DNA from: Lachnospiraceae bacterium
GTDB taxonomy: Bacteria; Bacillota; Clostridia; Lachnospirales; Lachnospiraceae
Length of the DNA: 32,797 nt
Assembly (NCBI GenBank): GCA_016288705.1
Contig: JAEELB010000093.1
Coordinates: forward strand, 1-32,797
Direction: 5' to 3'
Below are positions 24,980 through 30,035 of the stretch, piece after piece. The number at the start of each line of letters is the position of its first letter. Position 1 is the stretch's first letter. Made by a program: the position numbers and the translations under genes. The notes under the pieces were generated by a model. It did no database searches. It was not told the DNA's origin and was given only the letters and a program-made list of their open reading frames with translations.

Positions 24980-25015
24980 CTTGAACGACCCTCCAAAAAT
25001 GGTGCATCGTTCAAC
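24980..25015 (+). repeat. 36-bp repeat, copy 4
   Basis: Consensus copy. It starts the spacer that matches the phage MuF locus. Confidence 0.97.
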
Positions 25016-25503
25016 TTTGACGGAGATATTGCTTTAATAAAGGATTTTGCTGATGCCTTGAACAAAAATGTAAATCAAAAGTCTCATATGCGAAAGAAAC
25101 CTGTGAAATTAAGCGTAAGTTATTTAATGGAGGATGACACATATGCAATGGGAGTAATGTTATAATTAATGGGTTTGCATATCGTAATAGAGAATTATTG
25201 AAAAAAGATTATGAAAAATGCTTGAAAGAAAGGCTGTTTACACAGGGATCCACGTATCTTGATATTCCAGTCCATGAATCTGCGCATGTATTGGTGTTTC
25301 TTGATCAACTAAAGATAAAGGGTTTAGATGAGGCTGTTTTTGGGAAGGATGAAACTCAAAGAATAAAAACAATTAAGGAAATTCTATCTAAATATGCCGC
25401 GCGTAATACAGATGAACTTATAGCAGAATCGTATGTTAAATATAAAAACGGAACATACGAAGAAAAAGTATTGAAAATTTTGAAGTATTGTGGTATTCTT
25501 TAA
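25016..25503 (+). pseudogene. 5'-truncated, frameshifted metallopeptidase-like toxin domain (spacer 4)
   Basis: Two frames together give one domain. The first runs from the repeat (DGDIALIKDFADALNKN, later MEDDTYAMG) and stops at TAA 25163-25165. The second is open from 25138 to TAA 25501 and reads NVIINGFAYRNRELLKKDY, then IPVHESAHVLVF with an HExxH zinc motif at 25273-25287, and RNTDELIAESYVKY, which could supply a third Glu ligand. Restoring one base near 25152 would join TYAMG to SNVIINGF. Zinc peptidase-like tails of this kind occur on phage MuF-type head proteins. As it stands it lacks a start, its N-terminal carrier and a continuous frame, so it is silent. Confidence 0.65.
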
Positions 25504-25523
25504 CCAAAGGGGAGGGCGAAGAT

Positions 25524-25670
25524 ATGACAAAAAGTAGAGATCTCACTCTTTGGATGGATTTTTTAGATAAGGCGCATTACGATAAAGAAAACAATCGTAC
25601 TGTCTTCGATGATGATGTGCCTAAAGAAGCGATAGAGAGTTACGAGAAATGGAAAAAGCAATATCATTAA
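25524..25670 (+). CDS. Small immunity-like protein (spacer 4)
   Basis: 48 residues from ATG 25524, with GGGGAGGG about 8 bases upstream, 20 bases after the toxin fragment stop. MTKSRDLTLWMDFLDKAHYD is acidic and helical, ending in YEKWKKQYH. A terminator follows, as at the phage MuF locus. It is shorter than the phage-locus immunity protein and unrelated in sequence. Role inferred from its place between a toxin fragment and the shared terminator. Confidence 0.5.
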   Translation: MTKSRDLTLWMDFLDKAHYDKENNRTVFDDDVPKEAIESYEKWKKQYH

Positions 25671-25683
25671 ATATGATGTAAAG

Positions 25684-25710
25684 GCCACCGCATCGCGCCG
25701 GTGGCTTTTT
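25684..25710 (+). terminator. Terminator, copy of the one at 3850-3876
   Basis: GCCACCG (25684-25690) / CGGTGGC (25699-25705) followed by TTTTT. Confidence 0.75.
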
Positions 25711-25724
25711 GAATGGAGGGGAGA

Positions 25725-25898
25725 ATGGGATCTGAGAAAGAAGGAGAGAAAGTAGAAAAACTCCTGGAACTTGCGAATCCAGTTGTGGATTATCTTCAGA
25801 GAAACTTCCACCCGCATACTACTATTGTGATTGAGGTCGATAGTATACGGGTAGAAGAGACGTTGGCGGCAAAGGTCATCGAATACGGATTGGATTGA
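25725..25898 (+). CDS. Second copy of the small conserved phage protein
   Basis: 57 residues from ATG 25725 with the same GGAGGGGAG site as the copy at 3891. The protein differs at very few residues (for example TLAAKVIEY for TLTAKVIEY). It again follows a toxin/immunity pair and terminator. The retained frame suggests recent copying rather than decay. Confidence 0.6.
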   Translation: MGSEKEGEKVEKLLELANPVVDYLQRNFHPHTTIVIEVDSIRVEETLAAKVIEYGLD

Positions 25899-25937
25899 AC
25901 CGGCCTTTGATAAACTTCATGTAGAATTGCCCTTTTG
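25876..25937 (-). pseudogene. 3' fragment of a KTSC-domain gene, cut by the repeat
   Basis: Matches the last 62 bases of the reverse-strand KTSC gene at 4042-4263. The rest, including start and ribosome site, is absent because repeat copy 5 begins here. A junction that cuts a gene in this way shows that spacer ends do not respect gene borders. Confidence 0.85.
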
Positions 25938-25973
25938 CTTGAACGACCCTCCAAAAATGGTGCATCGTTCAAC
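25938..25973 (+). repeat. 36-bp repeat, copy 5
   Basis: Consensus copy. Its left edge is defined to the base by the end of the 263-bp duplication. Confidence 0.97.
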
Positions 25974-26169
25974 AAATCCAGATAGGTCATCATACGAAGC
26001 AATAATATGCAGTTCGCCAAATGGGGAACCATATTTAGTTGAAAATAAAATGAATGGTGGGAGCTATAATTTCTGTAGCCCACAATATACTTTTTCTTTG
26101 GATTTTATTTCGAGTAGGTTTGCACATCTTTATGCAGATGTAATACCGGCTGCTCGTTGGGGGGAATAA
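25974..26169 (+). pseudogene. 3' end of a toxin-like gene (spacer 5)
   Basis: The frame is open through the repeat to TAA 26167-26169 and reads NPDRSSYEAIICSSPNGEPY, then YNFCSPQYTFSLDFISSRF. It has no start codon with a ribosome site. It lies 2 bases before a lipoprotein gene, so it looks like a toxin tail left after truncation at the repeat. Family not recognised. Confidence 0.5.
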
Positions 26170-26171
26170 TC

Positions 26172-26882
26172 GTGAAAAAGACAAGTGAGTTTATTGTTGT
26201 TATCATTATAGGGATAATAATGCTTGGGTGTTCAAGTAAAGGCAATATGACGGAGGAACTAAAAGGGTATATTGACAATAATAGAGAAGAACTTTTTGAT
26301 ATTGCAACTATTTCATATGATCTGCTTTCAGAAGAGAATTATGGCATATTTGTTGACGAAGATAATGAACTAAAGCTTTATACTTCGAAAAACGGAGAAT
26401 ATATTGATGCAAGTGAGATTGACGGAACAGACTATGAGCATTTGGAAGTTATACGGAATTTCATTAATGATAGTTGTATTAGCAGCATACATTTATTTCC
26501 CGCAGACAGAGTGATAAGTTTTGATAATAACAGATCTGATGAAAATGCAGTAAAGGATGATTCCTATATATGCATGTATATTGATAATAGTGATTTTAAT
26601 CGCTATAAAAGTCATACAATTTATAGCATGTATTTTGTAGAGTCAGATGTTATTTCTGCATTTCGTAATCCTATGGAAGCATATAATGAAGGCGGTTTTG
26701 GTAAAACGGAAAGTAAGGATAGCATACGCTGGGTAAGTGATCACAGGTTTGATATTATTGGAATCATAAAAGGGGAACCGCCGGTCAGATATGAAGCCGA
26801 GGTTATTAAGGCTTGTGATGGAATCCTGCTATGCCGTGAATATACAAAATATCCGCTTTGGTTAGTATTTCTCGCAGGTTAA
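26172..26882 (+). CDS. Lipoprotein, probable immunity protein (spacer 5)
   Basis: 236 residues from GTG 26172, with a GGGGGGAA site 6 bases upstream. The N-terminus is a lipoprotein signal: VKKTSEFIVVIIIGIIMLGC with Cys in a LGC lipobox. The mature part is acidic and has no recognised domain; YDLLSEENYGIFVDEDNELK and WVSDHRFDIIGIIKGEPPV are visible. A lipoprotein would sit on the outer face of the membrane and could block a toxin arriving from outside. This fits the preceding toxin-like fragment but is an inference. Codon use is AT-rich. Confidence 0.55.
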   Translation: MKKTSEFIVVIIIGIIMLGCSSKGNMTEELKGYIDNNREELFDIATISYDLLSEENYGIFVDEDNELKLYTSKNGEYIDASEIDGTDYEHLEVIRNFINDSCISSIHLFPADRVISFDNNRSDENAVKDDSYICMYIDNSDFNRYKSHTIYSMYFVESDVISAFRNPMEAYNEGGFGKTESKDSIRWVSDHRFDIIGIIKGEPPVRYEAEVIKACDGILLCREYTKYPLWLVFLAG

Positions 26883-26922
26883 GAGAATGAATATATATGA
26901 TGCTGGGGGCAAATGGTCTCTA

Positions 26923-26958
26923 CTTGAACGACCCTCCAAAAATGGTGCATCGTTCAAC
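26923..26958 (+). repeat. 36-bp repeat, copy 6
   Basis: Consensus copy. Confidence 0.97.
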
Positions 26959-27119
26959 AATATGCAGAGAGATATGGGGGCAAGGTTGAGGATTGGCAGC
27001 ACGTGAAAGGTTTTGGTAAGTTAGCTACTCCAGATGGTGATTGCGATGCGGAGATACATTGGTCACAGTGTGAAGGGATAGGAAAACACGAATTTTTTAT
27101 AAAAAAATGGCTGGAATAA
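26959..27119 (+). pseudogene. 3' end of a polymorphic toxin gene (spacer 6)
   Basis: From the repeat onward a frame reads YAERYGGKVEDWQHVKGFGK and then CEGIGKHEFFIKKWLE before TAA 27117-27119. This ending resembles the C-termini of polymorphic toxins of Bacillota and phage head-protein toxins. Everything upstream is missing. The stop overlaps the next gene's start by 13 bases, the coupling expected between a toxin and its immunity gene. Confidence 0.6.
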
Positions 27120-27292
27120 AAGCAGGAATAAAAGTAAAATATATTGCAAAAGATATGGTTGCAATGAAGCATGGCAAGGTGTATACGATCCTATCTGTTG
27201 AGAAAGGATGGTATCGCATTATGTCGGAAATTGGCGAGGATTATCTCTTTCCGCCAGAGGCGTTTGAGGTCGTGGAAGATGATGAGGGATGA
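27107..27292 (+). CDS. SH3-like immunity protein (spacer 6)
   Basis: 61 residues from ATG 27107, overlapping the toxin fragment. The pattern VKYIAKDMVAMKHGKVYTIL, then GWYRIMSEIGEDYLFPPEAFEVV, is that of small SH3-like proteins found next to the toxin tail type in this spacer. It is complete, with no signal peptide. No strong ribosome site is seen, which suggests that its translation depended on the upstream toxin frame. Confidence 0.6.
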   Translation: MAGIKAGIKVKYIAKDMVAMKHGKVYTILSVEKGWYRIMSEIGEDYLFPPEAFEVVEDDEG

Positions 27293-27295
27293 TTA

Positions 27296-27331
27296 CTTGA
27301 ACGACCCTCCAAAAATGGTGCATCGTTCAAC
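27296..27331 (+). repeat. 36-bp repeat, copy 7
   Basis: Consensus copy, 3 bases after the stop of the immunity gene. Confidence 0.97.
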
Positions 27332-27376
27332 AATAACAATGATGAAATAGAAGGAACTAATCTTGCTTTGTTATAG
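27332..27376 (+). pseudogene. 3' end of a toxin-like gene (spacer 7)
   Basis: A short frame NNDEIEGTNLALL ends at TAG 27374-27376, just before an immunity-like gene. It is too short for any family call; it is listed because it repeats the layout of the other spacers. Confidence 0.35.
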
Positions 27377-27411
27377 TGGAGGAACAAGCGCCTTTAAGAA
27401 TAGGTGATACA

Positions 27412-27735
27412 ATGATCAGTTTTGAAGAGTTCACAGGCTTGTATAATGCAGCTCAGGGAGAACCGGAGTTTGAGCTATACTTTAGCGATAATGAGAAGTC
27501 ATACATGATTATTAAATATGATGATCATGTTTCTTTTCAGAGGGGTGGCTTTGATGACGGGAGCGGAGAGTATGACTATCCTACTCTGGAAGAACTTTAT
27601 CATGTTGAATCTGTAGATGGTATTTGTCTTAAAGATAAATGGAACATTATTGAAACGATTATAGCGGATGGGACTTATGATCTGTCGATACAGGAGGAAC
27701 TGGACTCTTTTAAGGTGTTCCGAGACATACATTAA
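27412..27735 (+). CDS. Immunity-like protein (spacer 7)
   Basis: 107 residues from ATG 27412, with AGGTG 5 bases upstream; an in-frame GTG at 27376 would give 119 residues but has no ribosome site. MISFEEFTGLYNAAQGEPEF, YMIIKYDDHVSFQRGG and LEELYHVESVDGICLKDKW recall a family of small acidic proteins next to toxin genes in Bacillota. No signal peptide. After the gene the spacer ends in AAAAAGACAGCCGTTTG, perhaps the first arm of a terminator cut by the repeat. Confidence 0.55.
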   Translation: MISFEEFTGLYNAAQGEPEFELYFSDNEKSYMIIKYDDHVSFQRGGFDDGSGEYDYPTLEELYHVESVDGICLKDKWNIIETIIADGTYDLSIQEELDSFKVFRDIH

Positions 27736-27759
27736 GGCAAATAAAAAGACAGCCGTTTG

Positions 27760-27795
27760 CTTGAACGACCCTCCAAAAATGGTGCATCGTTCAAC
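27760..27795 (+). repeat. 36-bp repeat, copy 8
   Basis: Consensus copy. It begins the longest spacer. Confidence 0.97.
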
Positions 27796-27957
27796 CCAGA
27801 GGGAACCTTCATGCTGAAGAATGACAATAAGGCTGGGCTTGTGGTCAGAGCCGATAAACCGGAGTTGATTGATTTCAGGATAGATCTTGATACTTTTGTC
27901 GAGAGACGTGGGGGTTTAGACTTTTCCAAGTTTGTAACAAAGAAGATAAAGTATTAG
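27796..27957 (+). pseudogene. 3' gene fragment of unknown family (spacer 8)
   Basis: The frame is open through the repeat and reads PEGTFMLKNDNKAGLVVRAD, then DTFVERRGGLDFSKFV, ending at TAG. It lacks a start with a ribosome site. A terminator follows at 27965. It may be the end of a toxin or an immunity gene; I do not recognise it. Confidence 0.45.
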
Positions 27958-27964
27958 TTAGAAG

Positions 27965-27989
27965 AGGCATCCACGAGGATGCCTTTTTG
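27965..27989 (+). terminator. Rho-independent terminator (spacer 8)
   Basis: AGGCATCC (27965-27972) pairs with GGATGCCT (27977-27984) over a 4-base loop and is followed by TTTT. Confidence 0.75.
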
Positions 27990-28100
27990 CCTGAAAATCT
28001 GTGCAGATTCTCGATTGCGTAGTAAGCGGTTAATAATTCGGCGGATAGGCTCCGCCAGGTAACAAGTTCATAATGGATCTGACATATAGACTACGTTTTG

Positions 28101-28142
28101 GTGTCACACTTTAGGCAAATGCACTACATTTCAGTGTGACAC
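28101..28142. promoter_or_regulatory. Perfect 10-bp inverted repeat before the NYN-like gene
   Basis: GTGTCACACT (28101-28110) and AGTGTGACAC (28133-28142) are perfect inverted copies 22 bases apart, ending 2 bases before the ribosome site of the next gene. It could be an operator or an RNA hairpin controlling translation. Confidence 0.5.
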
Positions 28143-28160
28143 GGAAAGGAGATGCACTCA

Positions 28161-28520
28161 ATGCTTTTAAAGACAAAAGTGTTTATTGATGCTGAAAACG
28201 TATCTGTGTCAGACTTTGAAAGTAAATATAAAAAGAAAATAAGGAAGTTCGCCAAAAATCATGGGTTAAACTTTAATGATTTTGAGTTTAGGGCGTATGC
28301 TGTAGAGAGCACTCCTACAAGCAGAACATGGAATGCTGAGGGAGTAGACATGAAAAAGATTCCAGGAGATCCTGCAAGTAATAAGGCTGATAACCAGATA
28401 GCAAAGGAATTGTATGATCAAGCCGGAAAAGGAAATGTATGCCTTTTGGTGACTCACGATAAGGGACTGCAAGAAAGAGTCAACGAAGCAATGAATAATG
28501 TATATGTCTTTGACGAGTGA
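28161..28520 (+). CDS. NYN/PIN-like nuclease-type protein
   Basis: 119 residues from ATG 28161, with AAAGGAG 9 bases upstream; ATG 28152 overlaps that site. KVFIDAENVSVSDFE at the start, SNKADNQIAKELYDQA in the middle and LLVTHDKGLQERVNEA near the end supply the acidic residues in the order of NYN (PIN-like) ribonuclease domains. The first Asp, the NKAD Asp and the THD Asp would bind metal. It is a complete single-domain protein. A perfect inverted repeat upstream suggests its own control. It may be defence- or RNA-related; its link to the array is unknown. Confidence 0.65.
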   Translation: MLLKTKVFIDAENVSVSDFESKYKKKIRKFAKNHGLNFNDFEFRAYAVESTPTSRTWNAEGVDMKKIPGDPASNKADNQIAKELYDQAGKGNVCLLVTHDKGLQERVNEAMNNVYVFDE

Positions 28521-28701
28521 TAGTGATTCTTGAGAGAACCACCGTGGTATCATGTTATCATTACCGGCTTTTTTGGATTATTCTTGTCCAAAGAAACCAA
28601 TGATGATGAAAAACTATCGCAAAAGGTATACAATAAATAGTTGAGTAATCATACAACAACAGAAGCGTCCGTATTCCATAGATTACGCAAGGAGGGCCAC
28701 T
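28521..28701. other. Short intergenic stretch with a decayed reading frame
   Basis: One frame reads PWYHVIITGFFGLFLSKE and stops at TAG near 28639, without a start codon and ribosome site. It may be a gene remnant. A ribosome site AAGGAGG lies at 28690-28696 for the next gene. Confidence 0.35.
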
Positions 28702-29187
28702 ATGAGCACAGCGAAAGAAACAGAAGTCGGGAAGAAGGAACAGGTCAAAGAGGTAAAGGCTGCCACTGGAGCCAAAACTGCTAAGACTGGCAGGAAGAAG
28801 GCTGAAAGCGCAACTAAGACTAAGAAAACAACAAGAACAAAGGCTTCGAGCGCAAAAAAGACCACTAAAGGATCCTCAGCAAAGAAAACCGGGACAGCTG
28901 CAAAGGCTAAGACTGGGAAGACCACTACAAAGAAAGCTACAACCACGAAGAAAACAACAAGAAAGGCGACCGGAAGAAAGAAAACTACTGATGCCGGGAA
29001 GAACATTAATGTTGTTATTCAGTTCGCCGGAAACGACATTTCTGTGAACAAGATCGTCGCCAGTGTATCGAAGGCAGCTTATGACTCGGCAAAGAAGGAA
29101 ATAGGGATATTCATCCAGCCCGATAATGGTGTTGCGTATTACACTGTTGACGGGAACGGTGGGGATGATTTTAAGGTGGAGATCTGA
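28702..29187 (+). CDS. DUF6465-like protein with histone-like Lys/Ala/Thr tail
   Basis: 161 residues with AAGGAGG 5 bases before the ATG. Residues 1-98 are low complexity, rich in K, A and T with repeats such as KKTTKGSSAKKTGTA, like the basic tails of histone H1-type or HU-fused proteins, and would bind nucleic acid without sequence preference. Residues 99-161 form a compact domain (INVVIQFAGNDISVNKIVAS, then IFIQPDNGVAYYTVDGNGG) of the DUF6465 type, common in Lachnospiraceae. Function unknown. The gene is complete and looks like a host chromosomal gene. Confidence 0.7.
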   Translation: MSTAKETEVGKKEQVKEVKAATGAKTAKTGRKKAESATKTKKTTRTKASSAKKTTKGSSAKKTGTAAKAKTGKTTTKKATTTKKTTRKATGRKKTTDAGKNINVVIQFAGNDISVNKIVASVSKAAYDSAKKEIGIFIQPDNGVAYYTVDGNGGDDFKVEI

Positions 29188-29197
29188 GTTATAGCAG

Positions 29198-29520
29198 ATG
29201 ATTGATACAACCTTTGACTTTACAACCGATTCTCCAGGGTATTGGGACGGATTTTGGGAGAAGAATGAGCTTTTGGGGTGCGGCGGATCCGACCCTGATA
29301 TAGCAAGTCCTACTCTCAGGCGGTATCACAGGCTTTTCTGGAGCCGGTAGCTTCCCTGTGGGGAAGTGATGGAGCTTCAAGAGGAAAAAAGCCAGTATTA
29401 CCTTAAATGGAAGGACTTTTACTTTGGCAGTGACTCAATAATAGTGGAGTTCCGCTACTATAATTACATTCATATGGTAGAGCAGATCAAACAGAGATTG
29501 CCAGATTACAGAGCATTTTA
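29198..29520 (+). pseudogene. DUF6994-like gene with an in-frame stop, cut by the repeat
   Basis: From ATG 29198 the frame reads FDFTTDSPGYWDGFWEKNEL, then DIASPTLRRYHRLFWSR, hits TAG 29348-29350, and continues in the same frame with KSQYYLKWKDFYFGSDSIIV. Both parts belong to one DUF6994-type protein. A single base change would explain the TAG. The gene then runs into repeat copy 9 at 29521 and its 3' end is missing. So it is broken twice. Function of the family is unknown. Confidence 0.65.
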
Positions 29521-29556
29521 CTTGAACGACCCTCCAAAAATGGTGCATCGTTCAAC
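29521..29556 (+). repeat. 36-bp repeat, copy 9
   Basis: Consensus copy. By chance or not, the frames on both sides join through it, giving an artificial long frame from 29366 to 29902. Confidence 0.97.
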
Positions 29557-29613
29557 GACGGAGAATTCATACCATTCACCCCGAAGCCAAGAGAAGGTAA
29601 TGAATATGGCTAA
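29557..29613 (+). pseudogene. 3' end of a toxin-like gene (spacer 9)
   Basis: DGEFIPFTPKPREGNEYG ends at TAA 29611-29613, overlapping the next start codon by 8 bases. The layout is the same as in spacers 2 and 6. Too short for a family call. Confidence 0.45.
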
Positions 29614-29902
29614 AAGAGCTTTAAGAGATAGCATTAACATATTTGGAAAAGATTCAGCGAAATTCAGCAGAAGAACATATAACAACTATGAAAAAAAGAA
29701 ACTGCTTGATTACATGCGGAGTTTTGAGCCGCATGCCTCGATAGGTAAGGTTGACGATTGCGTTACAAGAAACGAAACAAAGTTCGAAAATGTTGGCTAT
29801 GAGGTAGATGGATATATATGGACAGAGCAGGATGCGTATCATGTTGAACATTACAATGCAGCAGTAACAGATGAATTTTTCGAAACAGCAATAGAAGCAT
29901 AA
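29606..29902 (+). CDS. Immunity-like protein (spacer 9)
   Basis: 98 residues from ATG 29606, with GAGAAGG about 7 bases upstream, overlapping the end of the toxin fragment. MAKRALRDSINIFGKDSAKF, KKLLDYMRSFEPHASIG and YIWTEQDAYHVEHYNAAVTD are visible; it is acidic at the end and lacks a signal peptide. A longer frame through the repeat exists but would fuse it to a DUF6994 fragment, so the internal ATG is preferred. Family not recognised. Confidence 0.55.
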   Translation: MAKRALRDSINIFGKDSAKFSRRTYNNYEKKKLLDYMRSFEPHASIGKVDDCVTRNETKFENVGYEVDGYIWTEQDAYHVEHYNAAVTDEFFETAIEA

Positions 29903-29903
29903 A

Positions 29904-29921
29904 AGCACCGGGATCCGGTGT
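29904..29921 (+). terminator. Truncated terminator at the end of spacer 9
   Basis: CACCGG (29906-29911) pairs with CCGGTG (29915-29920), but the T-run that should follow is missing because repeat copy 10 begins there. Confidence 0.5.
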
Positions 29922-29957
29922 CTTGAACGACCCTCCAAAAATGGTGCATCGTTCACC
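29922..29957 (+). repeat. 36-bp repeat, copy 10 (last)
   Basis: Differs from consensus at one base near the right end (TTCACC instead of TTCAAC). A changed last copy is typical of arrays that grow from the other end. Confidence 0.93.
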
Positions 29958-29975
29958 CGAGATTCATACCAATTT

Positions 29976-29990
29976 GTGTGCAAAGCACAC
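29976..29990. other. Short perfect hairpin GTGTGC-AAA-GCACAC
   Basis: A 6-bp perfect stem with a 3-base loop, 19 bases after the last repeat and upstream of the transglutaminase-like gene. It could be an operator; it has no T-run. Confidence 0.35.
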
Positions 29991-30035
29991 CCAACCGACA
30001 TTTAACTAACAACCAATAAAAAAGAGGAACAAGAC

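Larger units (their letters stand above)
25675..25937. repeat. 263-bp segment duplicated from 3841-4103 (array copy)
   Basis: Same length as the phage copy with about nine substitutions and no indels. Similarity ends at 25937 and the 36-bp repeat begins at 25938. This ties spacer 4 to a MuF toxin locus of the same phage type. Confidence 0.95.
23188..29957 (+). other. Array of ten 36-bp repeats separated by gene modules, with cas1-cas2
   Basis: Ten direct copies of one 36-bp repeat, all in + orientation, at 23188, 24309, 24695, 24980, 25938, 26923, 27296, 27760, 29521 and 29922. Spacers are 1085, 350, 249, 922, 949, 337, 428, 1725 and 365 bp. The repeat begins CTTGAACGACCC and ends GCATCGTTCAAC. 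Its ends are inverted relative to each other, and an inner CTCCA..TGGTG can also pair. Eight copies are identical; the outer two carry one substitution each. Spacer 1 has cas1 and cas2. Spacers 2, 4, 5, 6, 7 and 9 each begin with the 3' end of a likely toxin gene, followed by a complete immunity-like gene. This is neither a normal CRISPR array nor an integron cassette array. Confidence 0.85.

Noticed and set aside
25796..26083. Reverse-strand 95-residue gene across repeat copy 5
   Set aside because: It consists of a KTSC gene fragment, the reverse of the repeat and the antisense of spacer 5; it has no ribosome site or family pattern.
28702..29006. Reverse-strand hydrophobic frame rich in V and F
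   Set aside because: It is the antisense of the Lys/Thr-rich tail of the DUF6465-like gene, which gives a false membrane-like protein.
29366..29902. One 178-residue protein spanning repeat copy 9
   Set aside because: The frame joins a DUF6994 fragment, the repeat and an immunity-like gene by chance. An internal ATG at 29606 with a ribosome site explains the second part better.
23188..29957. Ordinary CRISPR array
   Set aside because: Spacers are 249-1725 bp and contain genes; no effector gene is present. The repeat length and cas1-cas2 are kept as part of the main finding, but a standard array call would be wrong.
23188..29957. Integron cassette array with attC sites
   Set aside because: The repeat ends are CTTGAAC..GTTCAAC, so the order of core-like motifs is reversed relative to attC. 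Repeats are near-identical in sequence rather than only in structure, modules are cut inside genes, and no integron integrase is visible.
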